A stretch of DNA of 64,000 nucleotides from Serratia sp. Ag1. Its GTDB lineage: Bacteria > Pseudomonadota > Gammaproteobacteria > Enterobacterales > Enterobacteriaceae. The stretch covers positions 1 to 64,000 of the forward strand of contig NZ_JQEI01000012.1 in the NCBI RefSeq assembly GCF_000743355.1, read 5' to 3'. The notes under the pieces were generated by a model that had not been told where the DNA came from, did not search any database, and worked only from the letters and a program-made list of their open reading frames with translations. This document shows, piece by piece, positions 23,283 through 33,716 of the stretch. The position numbers and the translations under genes were made by a program. The number at the start of each line of letters is the position of its first letter. The stretch's first letter is position 1.

Positions 23283-24173
23283 TTAGCCTTTCACCCCACC
23301 CGCGGTCAGGCCACCCACCAACCAGCGCTGTGCCAAGAGGAACACGGCGGTGATTGGAATAGCTGACAGCACGGCAGCGGCGGCAAAGTCGCCCCACAGG
23401 TAGTTCTGCGGGTTCAGATATTGCTGCATACCCACGGCCAGGGTGTAACTGTTCACATCACGTAACAGCAGCGAGGCCACTGGGACTTCGGTGATCGCCG
23501 CAATAAATGACAGAATGAACACCACCGCCAGAATCGGCACCGAAAGCGGCAACAACACCAGGCGGAATGCCTGCCACGGTGTTGCACCATCCAGCGCAGC
23601 CGCTTCTTCCAATGAGTTATCGATGGTTTCGAAGTAGCCCTTAATCGTCCAGACGTGCAACGCAATGCCCCCCATATAAGCAAAAATCACACCGCCATGG
23701 GTATTCAGGCCGATAAACGGAATGTATTGGCCTAAACGATCGAACAAGGCATACAACGCCACCAAAGACAGCACGGCGGGAAACATCTGGAAAATCAGCA
23801 TACTTTTCAGCAGAGTGCTTTTGCCACGAAAACGCATACGAGCGAAAGCGTAGGCACAGGTGGTTGAAAGCGTCACGATACCAACGGCGGTGATCGCCGC
23901 CACTTTAACCGAGTTCCACAGCCACAACAGCACGGGGAAAGGCGGTGGAGTAATGCTGCCATCGGTATTAGTAACGCTCATACCGAGCGCCAGGCGCCAG
24001 TGATCCCAAGAGATCTGGTCCGGGATCAGGCTACCGGTAGCGAAGTTCCCGGAACGCAGCGAAATTGCGATCACCATCAGTAACGGGAACATGATCAGAG
24101 CGATAAAGCTCAGCATCAGAATATGGGTGATCCACAGGCGCACGCGCTGGGATTTGGGTTGGACCATGGCCAT
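23283..24173 (-). CDS. malG: Maltose/maltodextrin ABC transporter permease MalG
   Basis: Inner-membrane subunit that pairs with MalF and the ATPase MalK to import maltose and maltodextrins. It is 296 aa, as in E. coli, with six membrane segments and the cytoplasmic EAA loop ([21 protein letters not shown], near 190-210) that docks MalK. The C-terminus [15 protein letters not shown] matches the family. It lies 12 bp after malF in malEFG, transcribed leftwards. Confidence 0.97.
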   Translation of the reverse strand: MAMVQPKSQRVRLWITHILMLSFIALIMFPLLMVIAISLRSGNFATGSLIPDQISWDHWRLALGMSVTNTDGSITPPPFPVLLWLWNSVKVAAITAVGIVTLSTTCAYAFARMRFRGKSTLLKSMLIFQMFPAVLSLVALYALFDRLGQYIPFIGLNTHGGVIFAYMGGIALHVWTIKGYFETIDNSLEEAAALDGATPWQAFRLVLLPLSVPILAVVFILSFIAAITEVPVASLLLRDVNSYTLAVGMQQYLNPQNYLWGDFAAAAVLSAIPITAVFLLAQRWLVGGLTAGGVKG

Positions 24174-24185
24174 TATCGTTTTCCC

Positions 24186-25763
24186 TTAATCAAAATTCAT
24201 CTTGCTGGCTTTCAGGTTCAGGATTGCCAGTGCGCCGACCAACAGGAAGATCAACGTAGCAATCGCCGCAGCCAAGCCAAAGTCCTGCCCGCCACCCCCT
24301 TCAAAGGCAATGCGATAGGTATAACTCACCAACAGATCGGTATAGCCAGCCGGGGTGGTGGTACCAATCATGTCCGGCCCACCGCGGGTCAGCAGTTGAA
24401 TCAGGACAAAGTTATTAAAGTTAAAGGCAAAACTGGCGATCATCAGCGGCGTCAGCGGTTTGATCAGCAGTGGGAAGGTGATGCGGAAGAAGTTCTGCAT
24501 CGGGCTGGCGCCATCCATTGCCGAGGCTTCGTACAGATCGTCTGGAATGGCCTTTAGCAACCCCATGCACAGGATCATCATGTACGGATAACCTAACCAG
24601 GTATTGACGATCAAAATCATGCTCTTGGCGGTGAGCGGATCGGTAAACCAAGCGGGTTTGATGCCGAATAGCGCACTCAGCATCAGGTTGATTTCACCGA
24701 AGCTCTGGTTGAACAAGCCTTTGAAGATCAGAATCGAAATAAATGATGGCACCGCATAAGGCAAGATCAACAGCACGCGATAAACCGCTTTGCCTTTCAG
24801 CGCTTCCCACTGCACCACGCAGGCCAGCACCATGCCCACTGCGACGGTGAAAATCACAGTCAGCACCGAAAAAATAATGGTCCAGACGAAGATTGAGACG
24901 AAAGGTTTCTGAATACCTTCATCGTTCAGCACGCGCAGGAAGTTTTTCCAGCCGGTGGTCACGGTATAGCCGGGGCTGAGGGTGTCTTTGGCCCAACTGC
25001 CATCGGCATTGATCGCCTGGTAAAAGCCGATTTCCGGATTAGGGCGATATTGGATCTGGGTTTGATTATCGGTCAGCGTTTTGCCGTCTTGGCCCAGCGT
25101 ATACAAAGGGCTGGTGCCAGAGAATTGGCGCAGGGAACTCATGCGCAGCTCACCGCCGTCCGGCAACGTTGCCACAATCAGGCTCAACGTCTGGCGGTTT
25201 TGAGTAATGACCCGCAACGTAGCACGCTCACCCGCAGGGGCGGCGCTTTCAGCGGTTAACTTCAGCGTCTGCGGTTCACTGCCATGCAAGCTGAACGGCT
25301 TGGAAATCAGTAATTGGCCGCTATCAGGGTGGGTCAACTGCATCAACCATTGTTGGTCTGCCGTTGGATAGAGATCGAAAGTAAAGGTTTTACCGGTCTG
25401 GAACTGGCGCTGCATCAAGACTGACTGCGCCCGCTCAAAGGTTAACTGGTTGGTACTGCTGTAGTTGGTAAATGCAATTGCGATAGTACAAATCAGCGGG
25501 AACAGGACGAACAACCCCATACCAGCGATACCGGGGTACACATAGCGCCACGCATAGGCACGACGGTTGGCGAACACGTATAACCCGGCGCTCACCAGCA
25601 CCAGCGTCAGGATCGCGAACAGATATTCTCCCTGTGCATACATCAATACAATCAGATAACAAGTCACCAAGCTGAAAAAGCCGACCAGCAGCCATTTCAG
25701 AATGTCGCTTTGCCACCACTTCGATTTTTTTCGCGCAGGCGAACCAGCGTGAGCTAATTGCAT
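24186..25763 (-). CDS. malF: Maltose/maltodextrin ABC transporter permease MalF
   Basis: Partner permease to MalG. It is 525 aa, with the extra N-terminal membrane segments and the large periplasmic P2 loop (about 95-275) that are peculiar to enteric MalF. The EAA loop is YEASAMDGASPMQNFFRITF (about 400-420). It ends AILNLKASKMNFD as in E. coli. Second gene of malEFG, about 96 bp behind malE, with stem-loops in the spacer. Confidence 0.97.
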   Translation of the reverse strand: MQLAHAGSPARKKSKWWQSDILKWLLVGFFSLVTCYLIVLMYAQGEYLFAILTLVLVSAGLYVFANRRAYAWRYVYPGIAGMGLFVLFPLICTIAIAFTNYSSTNQLTFERAQSVLMQRQFQTGKTFTFDLYPTADQQWLMQLTHPDSGQLLISKPFSLHGSEPQTLKLTAESAAPAGERATLRVITQNRQTLSLIVATLPDGGELRMSSLRQFSGTSPLYTLGQDGKTLTDNQTQIQYRPNPEIGFYQAINADGSWAKDTLSPGYTVTTGWKNFLRVLNDEGIQKPFVSIFVWTIIFSVLTVIFTVAVGMVLACVVQWEALKGKAVYRVLLILPYAVPSFISILIFKGLFNQSFGEINLMLSALFGIKPAWFTDPLTAKSMILIVNTWLGYPYMMILCMGLLKAIPDDLYEASAMDGASPMQNFFRITFPLLIKPLTPLMIASFAFNFNNFVLIQLLTRGGPDMIGTTTPAGYTDLLVSYTYRIAFEGGGGQDFGLAAAIATLIFLLVGALAILNLKASKMNFD

Positions 25764-25789
25764 AGGGCATTCCTTTCTGGGGTATTACA

Positions 25790-25847
25790 GCGGGATACTG
25801 ACCGCATCCCGCACAACTTAAGGCCAGGGTGGGCACAGTGGCCCACT
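25790..25847 (-). promoter_or_regulatory. Paired stem-loops between malE and malF
   Basis: Two inverted repeats sit in the malE-malF spacer: GCGGGAT/ATCCCGC (25790-25812) and GTGGGC/GCCCAC (25830-25847). E. coli has REP elements at the same place, where they stabilise upstream malE mRNA and lower malF. A similar role is inferred. Confidence 0.6.
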
Positions 25848-25859
25848 CATTGCCGGGTC

Positions 25860-27056
25860 TTACTTGGTGATACGGGTATGTGCGTCTTCCAGAGCGGCTT
25901 TCACCGTTTGGCGTCCGGTGATGGCGTTGATCACGGCGCTACGCATTGCGTACCAGAAGGTGCTCATTTGCGGGATGTTTGGCATGATTTCGCCGTTTTG
26001 CGCGTTCTTCATGGTGGCTGCAATTCTTGGGTCTTTCGCCAGATGCTCCTGGAACGATTTCAGTGCCACGGCACCCAGTGGTTTGTCTTTGTTGACGTCA
26101 GCCAGGCCCTGATCGGTGATCAGATAGTTTTCCAGGAATTCGGTTGCCAGCTCTTTGTTCGGGCTGGCGGCGTTGATACCGGCGGTCAGTACGCCCACGA
26201 ACGGTTTAGACGGCTTGCCCTGGAAAGTAGGCAACAGAGTCACGCCATAATTGATTTTACTCTGTTCGATGTTTGACCAGGCCCATGGGCCATTAATGGT
26301 CATTGCGGTCTGGCCTTTATTGAATGCGCCTTCAGCAATTGAGTAATCGGTATCGGCGTTGATGTGTTTGTTCTTCACCAGATCGACGATGAACTGCAAG
26401 CCAGCCTGCGAGCCTGCATTGGCTACGCCTACGTCCTTAACGTTGTACTTGCCGTTTTCAAATTTAAAGGCATAACCGCCGTTGGCAGAGATGATTGGCC
26501 AAGTGAAGTAGGGTTCCTGCAGGTTCCACATGATGGCGCTTTTGCCCTTGGCACGCAGCTCTTTATCCAGCGCCGGGATCTCTTCCCAGGTTTTCGGTGC
26601 TTCTTTTACCAGATCTTTGTTATAAATCAGCGACAGGGCTTCAACCGCGATGGGGTAACCAATCAGCTTGCCGTCAAAGCGAACCGCATCCCAGGTGAAA
26701 GGATAGATTTTTTCCTGGAAGGCTTTAGAAGGATGGATTTCTGCCAACAGACCAGACTGCGCGTAACCACCAAAACGGTCGTGAGCCCAGAAGATGATGT
26801 CCGGGCCGTCGCCAGTGGCTGCAACCTGCGGGAATTTCTCTTCCAGCTTGTCCGGATGCTCAATGGTTACTTTAATGCCGGTATCTTTCTCAAACTTTTT
26901 GCCAACTTCGGCCAGGCCGTTATAGCCTTTATCGCCGTTAATCCAGATAACCAGTTTCCCTTCTTCGATCTTGGCAAAAGCAGAAGAAGACAGCACCAGT
27001 GTGGTTAAGGCCGAAAGCGCTAGGACGCGTGCGCTTTTTTTCATTCTGAGATTCAT
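25860..27056 (-). CDS. malE: Periplasmic maltose/maltodextrin-binding protein
   Basis: Captures maltose and maltodextrins in the periplasm and delivers them to MalFGK2. It is 398 aa with a signal peptide ending SSSAFA; the mature protein starts [20 protein letters not shown], essentially as in E. coli. ATG at 27056 (MNLRMKK) has AAGGAT 6 nt before it; the in-frame ATG four codons later is possible, and a longer upstream frame is not supported. First gene of malEFG, divergent from the malK operon and sharing a MalT/CRP control region. Confidence 0.97.
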   Translation of the reverse strand: MNLRMKKSARVLALSALTTLVLSSSAFAKIEEGKLVIWINGDKGYNGLAEVGKKFEKDTGIKVTIEHPDKLEEKFPQVAATGDGPDIIFWAHDRFGGYAQSGLLAEIHPSKAFQEKIYPFTWDAVRFDGKLIGYPIAVEALSLIYNKDLVKEAPKTWEEIPALDKELRAKGKSAIMWNLQEPYFTWPIISANGGYAFKFENGKYNVKDVGVANAGSQAGLQFIVDLVKNKHINADTDYSIAEGAFNKGQTAMTINGPWAWSNIEQSKINYGVTLLPTFQGKPSKPFVGVLTAGINAASPNKELATEFLENYLITDQGLADVNKDKPLGAVALKSFQEHLAKDPRIAATMKNAQNGEIMPNIPQMSTFWYAMRSAVINAITGRQTVKAALEDAHTRITK

Positions 27057-27411
27057 AATTCCATCCTTCTGTGGGCACTGCGATAAGGAGAGCAATTTCG
27101 CGCTCATAGTGGGTCACAAGCGGATACTTTCTCATCCTCCCCCCGTCTACGCCCCATGCCTAAGTAGTGTGATCCAGCTAACATTGCACCCTATTCTGTG
27201 GCGTCAGGCACACAAAGGGGGCGCTATTTTTGCAAAGCTGATCACAGATTTGTCTGGTGCCGGGAACTTTGGCCAAGAAGTGTCGTTCTCTCATCCTCCC
27301 ATCTCCTCCCCCATGAAAAATCCTGTTACGGATGATTACCCCTTCTTGCCATTACCTCACTATCAGCAACATTGTTTTTATCGCCATATATCGCCGCAGG
27401 AACTTGGACTT
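27057..27411. promoter_or_regulatory. Divergent malE/malK control region with MalT and CRP sites
   Basis: 355 bp between the divergent mal operons. MalT boxes (GGGGAKGAGG type, here on the minus strand) occur at 27131-27142, 27291-27301 and 27302-27312. TGTGA-N6-TAACA at 27168-27183 is a good CRP site and TGCAA-N6-TCACA at 27231-27246 a weaker one. Interspersed CRP and MalT sites are the known architecture of E. coli malEp-malKp. Other G-runs in the region may be further boxes. Confidence 0.72.
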
Positions 27412-28386
27412 ATGTCGTCAATGCACACTGCCAATCACCCGACGTTGTACCGGATCCATCCGGTCAGTTTCCGAGATGGAAACGGTGATGGTATTGGCGA
27501 TGTGACTGGCATGATGACGGCGTTGCCCTACCTGAAGAGGCTGGCGGTCGATGGTTTACTGTTACCGAAAGCATTGCCACCAGAGGCAGGGGCGCAAGTT
27601 GCCAGCCATGGGTTGGCGCTCTGGCACAACGAAGACCCTAACCGCATCTGCCTCAGTGCAGCCCCCGATCAACATTATGCTCGTGGTGTGCTGGCGTTGG
27701 AGGTCGCGCCGTTCAGCGTTGAGAAATTGGTGTCGGTCCTCAATGCACACCGCCATCGGCTGGCGGAAAACGTCTGGAGTACCGGTGAAGTCGATCAGCC
27801 ACGCGTGGTCAGCCACTGGGGGCAGGGTGATTTGCGCTCGGCTCAGGCTTTCCTGACGTTACTGGCGTTGCTGCCAGCGCCTATCTGTCTGTATCAGGGG
27901 GAAGAGCTCGGCCTGCCGCATGCTGCTGGGTTGCAAGAACCGCACGGCGCACAAACGCCGATGCCTTGGCATGAGGCCCCAGAGCAAGTCACCGCAGGCG
28001 AAATTCACTGGTACCAGCAAGTGGCTATCGAACACCGGGCGTTGGCGATCAGCCGCCAGCAGCATGACAATAATTCAACATTACGTTACTGCCAGGCTTT
28101 ATTGGCACTGCGCCAGTTGCCGGTGATTCAGCACGGTGAACTGAGCTCGGTCAGCCAGCAAGATGGCGTAATTCGTTTATGCATTACCCATCAGGATCAA
28201 TGCCTTGAAGCGCTAATCAATCTGCAGCCCTATACTCAGCCGGTCGTGCCGTCTGAGGCAACCATTCCTTTGGCCTGGCAGCACGGTGCGCAGCAAGAGG
28301 GTCAACAATGGGTTTTGGCAGGTTTTGCATCTGCCATTTTTACAAGAAATGTTAACTGCGAAAGCAGGGGAGTAACGCATGGCTAG
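27412..28386 (+). pseudogene. Internally deleted GH13 alpha-glucosidase, first gene of the malK operon
   Basis: 324 codons. The N-terminus (about 5-55) reads like the start of GH13 oligo-1,6-glucosidase or trehalose-6-phosphate hydrolase: TLYRIHPVSFRDGNGDGIGD then a LPYLKRLAVDGLLLPKA barrel strand. From about residue 110 it resumes as the C-terminal half (VVSHWGQGD...LYQGEELGLPHA). The middle of the barrel, with the catalytic Asp nucleophile and Glu acid, is missing, and family members are about 550 aa. The frame is open throughout, and the stop overlaps the malK ATG by 8 bp. It may be an inactive remnant kept for coupling, or have a non-enzymatic role. Confidence 0.72.
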
Positions 28387-29494
28387 CGTCACACTGCGCA
28401 GCGTTTATAAGGCCTTTGGTGAGGCCGTAATTTCCAGGGACGTCAATCTGACCATCGATGACGGTGAATTTGTGGTGTTTGTTGGGCCGTCTGGCTGCGG
28501 TAAATCGACGCTGTTACGCATGATTGCCGGTCTTGAGGATATTACTTCCGGCGACCTGTTCATTGGCGAAAAACGCATGAATGAGATCCCCCCAGCCGAG
28601 CGCGGTATTGGCATGGTGTTCCAGTCCTATGCGCTGTATCCGCATCTTTCGGTGGCCGATAACATGTCGTTTGGCCTGAAACTGGCTGGGGCGAAAAAAG
28701 CGGAGATTAACCAGCGGGTCAATCAGGTTTCTGAAGTGCTGCAATTGGCACATTTGCTGGAACGGCGTCCGAAGGCGCTGTCTGGTGGACAGCGTCAGCG
28801 GGTGGCGATTGGCCGTACCTTGGTGGCTGAACCGGACGTATTCCTGCTCGATGAACCGCTGTCTAACCTGGATGCCGCACTGCGTGTGCAGATGCGTATT
28901 GAGATCTCACGTCTGCACAAACGCCTGCAGCGCACCATGATATATGTCACCCACGATCAGGTCGAAGCGATGACGCTGGCGGACAAGATTGTGGTGCTGG
29001 ATGCTGGTCGTGTGGCTCAGATCGGTAAGCCGCTGGAGTTATACCACTACCCGGCTAACCGCTTCGTTGCCGGTTTTATCGGCTCACCGAAGATGAACTT
29101 CCTGCCGGTTAAAGTGACCGCCGTTGAACACAATAATGTGCAGGTTGAACTGCCGATGCCGAACCGCCAGCTGGTGTGGTTACCGGTTGAATCTGACGGG
29201 GTTGAGGTGGGCGCTAACCTGTCGTTGGGGATTCGCCCTGAACATCTGTTACCGAGCTCTGAATCTCCGGTAACACTGATGGGTGAAGTGCAGGTGGTAG
29301 AGCAACTGGGCAACGAAACCCAGATTCATATTCAAATTCCAGAAATCCGTCAGAACCTGGTTTACCGCCAGAATGACGTAGTGCTGGTAGAAGAAGGTGC
29401 AACATTCGCTATCGGGTTGCCGCCTCACCGCTGCCATCTGTTCCGTGAGGACGGTACGGCATGCCGCAGGCTGCATCAGGAACCGGGCGTTTGA
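28379..29494 (+). CDS. malK: Maltose/maltodextrin ABC transporter ATPase MalK
   Basis: ATP-hydrolysing subunit of MalFGK2; in E. coli it also sequesters MalT and binds unphosphorylated EIIA-Glc. It has 371 aa: Walker [10 protein letters not shown] (36-44), signature LSGGQRQRV (about 134), Walker B VFLLDEP (about 154), H-loop YVTHD, then the regulatory TOBE/OB domain (about 235-371). ATG at 28379 lies inside the end of the GH13 remnant, so translation is probably coupled. Followed by lamB and malM. Confidence 0.97.
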   Translation: MASVTLRSVYKAFGEAVISRDVNLTIDDGEFVVFVGPSGCGKSTLLRMIAGLEDITSGDLFIGEKRMNEIPPAERGIGMVFQSYALYPHLSVADNMSFGLKLAGAKKAEINQRVNQVSEVLQLAHLLERRPKALSGGQRQRVAIGRTLVAEPDVFLLDEPLSNLDAALRVQMRIEISRLHKRLQRTMIYVTHDQVEAMTLADKIVVLDAGRVAQIGKPLELYHYPANRFVAGFIGSPKMNFLPVKVTAVEHNNVQVELPMPNRQLVWLPVESDGVEVGANLSLGIRPEHLLPSSESPVTLMGEVQVVEQLGNETQIHIQIPEIRQNLVYRQNDVVLVEEGATFAIGLPPHRCHLFREDGTACRRLHQEPGV

Positions 29495-29547
29495 TCCCCT
29501 AACTACTTGGCGTTGCAGGTAGTCAACATCCCTGCAAATTCAAGTAA

Positions 29548-30849
<1,302 letters not shown>

Positions 30850-30970
30850 GCAATCTCGCAGCCGAACGTAAGTTCGGCTGCATTGTTTCTTTGCTAATCT
30901 GTTTGGCTGACGCGTTTTTCTTGCCAGTGACGCGTCAGTTTCTTCGCCTCTTTTCGCAAGGGCCATCACA

Positions 30971-31897
30971 ATGAAAAAAAATCTACTCGCTTTTTACCTG
31001 TCGCTGGTCTGCGGCTCAGCAATCCCATTGATGGCGCACGCGACAGCGTTTAACGCGCCAGCGGATGTCTCGGTTGCCCCGGTGATTGCCCATGACACGT
31101 TGCAGAAACTGCCCTGGAAACCGGTAGTGCCGCCAGCCAGTGAAAGTTTTAAGATCAACGAAGCCAACCCACAGGTTAGCCAGGGTGATATTCAGGGCCA
31201 GGTAGCCGCGTTTACTTTGCCTGCCGATCGCGGTTCGCTGGAGATCACCTTGAGCAGCCTGGTGAACGATCGCAGCGTGTTTGCACCAAGCGTGCTGGTG
31301 TTGGATGAACAAATGCGGCCTGCCGCTTTTTACCCGAGCAGCTATTTCCCTTATGAACGTGCAGGCGTGATGTCTGGCGATCGTTTGGAAGGCACGATGA
31401 AGCTGACGCCCGCTCTAGGGCAGAAACAGATCTATGTTTTGGTGTACACCACTCGTCAGGATTTGGCTGCTACCACGCAACTTGTTGATCCGGCTAAAGC
31501 CTATGCAATGGGCGTGGGGAATGCGGTTCCCGATATTCCAGATCCTATTGCTCGGCACAGCGCAACGGGCGAGTTGAATCTGAAAGTGCGCTCAGAACAA
31601 AATATGGGCAGCGTCATGATTGGCTTGCCGCTGACAAACTCTTCAGCACCGGCACCTGTGGTGGTGGGCTCAACGGCTCCAGCGCCAGTTGCACCTGCCG
31701 CTGCTCCTGCCCCGGTTGCTAAAACGCCGGCAGAGCCGATGCTCAGTGATACCGAAGCCTATTTCAATAAAGGTATCAAACAGGCGGTCAAGGCGGGTGA
31801 TATTGATAAGGCCCTGAAACTGATGAACGAGGCCGAAAAACTGGGTTCTACCACTGCACGAGATACGTTTATTGGTAGCGTGAAAGGCAAGGGGTAA
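30971..31897 (+). CDS. malM: Maltose regulon periplasmic protein MalM
   Basis: Periplasmic protein of unclear function, last gene of malK-lamB-malM. 308 aa: a signal peptide (ends MAHA), a conserved N-terminal domain, a proline/alanine linker rich in AP repeats (about 218-245), and a C-terminal helical domain (SDTEAYFNKGIKQAVKAGD...). The Ala-Pro linker is typical of enteric MalM. An intrinsic terminator follows. Confidence 0.94.
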   Translation: MKKNLLAFYLSLVCGSAIPLMAHATAFNAPADVSVAPVIAHDTLQKLPWKPVVPPASESFKINEANPQVSQGDIQGQVAAFTLPADRGSLEITLSSLVNDRSVFAPSVLVLDEQMRPAAFYPSSYFPYERAGVMSGDRLEGTMKLTPALGQKQIYVLVYTTRQDLAATTQLVDPAKAYAMGVGNAVPDIPDPIARHSATGELNLKVRSEQNMGSVMIGLPLTNSSAPAPVVVGSTAPAPVAPAAAPAPVAKTPAEPMLSDTEAYFNKGIKQAVKAGDIDKALKLMNEAEKLGSTTARDTFIGSVKGKG

Positions 31898-31928
31898 CCC
31901 CCACGCTGCTGATGCTGGCTTGATGATT

Positions 31929-31953
31929 GGTGCGCCTCCAGCGCACCTTTTTT
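31929..31953 (+). terminator. malK-lamB-malM operon terminator
   Basis: GGTGCGC pairs with GCGCACC around a 5-nt loop and runs into TTTTTT, 32 bp after the malM stop. Confidence 0.93.
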
Positions 31954-32133
31954 CATTTATAGCGGGATTTATGTTCTGCGGTTTCTCCTGCCTTTTCTGT
32001 TAAAAACGCCACTGATTTCACTGCGAATCAACCTGCCGCTTTCGGATTTCTGCGTTACAATGGCTCTCTGTTAACGATTTGTATGGTCAGGAAACGCCCG
32101 TTCAGTGCGGTTTCTGCTGCCATGGAGTAGAAC

Positions 32134-32664
32134 ATGTCTGGCAATAGGGACTCGATCCTGCCGCCCATTGCATGGTTGCCTGAAAACTTCCCGATATCCG
32201 ACACCATTAGTGACTGGCTGATGGAGTTGGGTTCCATGACTCGCCGTTTTGAGCGTCATTGCCAGCAGGTGCAGGTTGAACCCCAACGCGAATGCTTCGT
32301 GACCGGCGATCAACTGGGCGAAGAAGCAGAACATCTACCCTACAGTGAGCGCTATTGGCTGCGTGAAATTGTGTTGCTGGGCGACGGTCAACCCTGGCTT
32401 TTAGGGCGCACGGTGATCCCACAAGAAACGCTGACTGGCCCGGATCAGGCACTGGTCGATCTGGGAACTTTGCCGCTGGGCCGTTATCTGTTCAGCAGTA
32501 ATGCGTTAACTCGCGATTATATTCACGTTGGCCAGCAGGGGGCATTGTGGGCCCGGCGTTCCCGTTTGCGTCTGGCGGATAAACCGCTGTTGCTGACCGA
32601 GCTGTTTTTACCTGCTTCGCCGCTGTATTCGGTGTATACCCAAAATAATTCGAGTTGCTTGTAG
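32134..32664 (+). CDS. ubiC: Chorismate lyase with ERIC-encoded C-terminal tail
   Basis: Converts chorismate to 4-hydroxybenzoate and pyruvate, the first step of ubiquinone synthesis. 176 aa. Active-site landmarks are the Arg in RYWLREIVL (near 76 in E. coli numbering), LGRYLFSS, and the C-terminal Glu in [15 protein letters not shown]. coli UbiC ends exactly at that LY. Here 11 more residues ([11 protein letters not shown]) follow, of which about 8 are encoded by the left end of an ERIC repeat at 32635. The catalytic Glu is intact, so activity is probably kept. GGAG precedes the start; ubiA follows. Confidence 0.94.
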   Translation: MSGNRDSILPPIAWLPENFPISDTISDWLMELGSMTRRFERHCQQVQVEPQRECFVTGDQLGEEAEHLPYSERYWLREIVLLGDGQPWLLGRTVIPQETLTGPDQALVDLGTLPLGRYLFSSNALTRDYIHVGQQGALWARRSRLRLADKPLLLTELFLPASPLYSVYTQNNSSCL

Positions 32665-32761
32665 GCGGCAACGGAACGAAGCCCCAGGAGCTTACTCAAG
32701 TAAGTGACTGGGGTGAGTGAAGGCAGCCAACACCCAAGCAACTTGAAGTATGACAGGTATA
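32635..32761. repeat. ERIC repeat, intact 127-bp copy
   Basis: It starts TATACCCAAAATAATTCGAG, ends CAAGCAACTTGAAGTATGAC then AGGTATA, and carries the ERIC core AGTAAGTGACTGGGGTGAG. Its length is exactly the canonical 127 bp, with TATA at each end. It lies between ubiC and ubiA and supplies the last codons and stop of ubiC. Confidence 0.95.
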
Positions 32762-32798
32762 GGAAGGTATTCCGGTAACATAAGGGGAGACAAGGATC

Positions 32799-33665
32799 TT
32801 GGAAGGAAGCGTGACTCGAAGCAAATGGCGTGCTTATGGCCACCTGATGCGCATCGATAAACCGATTGGCTCGTTGTTGTTGCTGTGGCCAACGTTATGG
32901 GCATTGTGGCTGGCCGGGCAGGGAGTACCAGCGTTGCCTGTATTGCTGGTGTTTGTGCTTGGTGTATTCCTGATGCGAGCCGCAGGCTGTGTGGTTAATG
33001 ATTATGCCGATCGTGCCTTTGATGGGCATGTGAAGCGCACTGCGGGCCGCCCGTTGCCAAGTGGTCAGGTCAGTGAAAAAGAAGCCAAGATTCTGTTTGT
33101 TGCGCTGGTACTGATTTCTTTTGCCCTGGTATTGACCCTGAATGCGATGACAATCTGGCTATCGCTGGCGGCCCTGGCCCTGGCGTGGGTTTACCCGTTC
33201 ATGAAACGGGTGACCAATCTGCCGCAGGTGGTGCTGGGAGCTGCTTTTGGCTGGTCGATCCCGATGGCCTACGCTGCCGTCAGCGAATCGTTACCGCTGA
33301 GCTGCTGGCTGCTATTCCTGGCGAATATTTGCTGGACGGTGGCCTACGACACCTTATATGCCATGGTGGATCGTGATGACGATGTGAAAATCGGCATTAA
33401 GTCCACCGCCGTGCTGTTTGGCCGCCATGACAAGCTGGTGGTGGGGTTACTGCAGTTTGCCACGCTGCTGCTGATGCTGTGGGTGGGTTACCTGATGCAG
33501 CTTGGCGGTGCCTACTATTGGTCATTGCTGCTGGCCGGAGCGCTGTTTATCCATCAGCAGAAACAGATTGCCAGCCGCGATCGTGCGGCCTGTTTCAGTG
33601 CTTTCCTGAACAACAACTATGTTGGTCTGGTGCTGTTTATCGGCATTGCGTTGAGTTATCTCTGA
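32799..33665 (+). CDS. ubiA: 4-hydroxybenzoate octaprenyltransferase
   Basis: Inner-membrane prenyltransferase that attaches the octaprenyl tail to 4-hydroxybenzoate. It has 288 aa with about nine membrane helices. The two Asp-rich prenyl diphosphate/Mg motifs are NDYADR (about 66-72) and DRDDD (about 190-194). The likely start is TTG at 32799 ([10 protein letters not shown] aligns with E. coli MEWSLTQNKL), with GGGGAG 9 nt before; GTG at 32811 is the alternative. The ERIC copy separates it from ubiC. Confidence 0.95.
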   Translation: MEGSVTRSKWRAYGHLMRIDKPIGSLLLLWPTLWALWLAGQGVPALPVLLVFVLGVFLMRAAGCVVNDYADRAFDGHVKRTAGRPLPSGQVSEKEAKILFVALVLISFALVLTLNAMTIWLSLAALALAWVYPFMKRVTNLPQVVLGAAFGWSIPMAYAAVSESLPLSCWLLFLANICWTVAYDTLYAMVDRDDDVKIGIKSTAVLFGRHDKLVVGLLQFATLLLMLWVGYLMQLGGAYYWSLLLAGALFIHQQKQIASRDRAACFSAFLNNNYVGLVLFIGIALSYL

Positions 33666-33683
33666 TAGCACAGCGGCGGGTAT

Positions 33684-33706
33684 AAAAAAGGCACCTTGCG
33701 GTGCCT
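33684..33706 (-). terminator. plsB terminator
   Basis: On the minus strand GGCACC-GCAA-GGTGCC is followed by TTTTTTAT, 11 bp after the plsB stop. It sits between convergent ubiA and plsB and may also serve ubiA. Confidence 0.88.
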
Positions 33707-33716
33707 TGATCTATAG

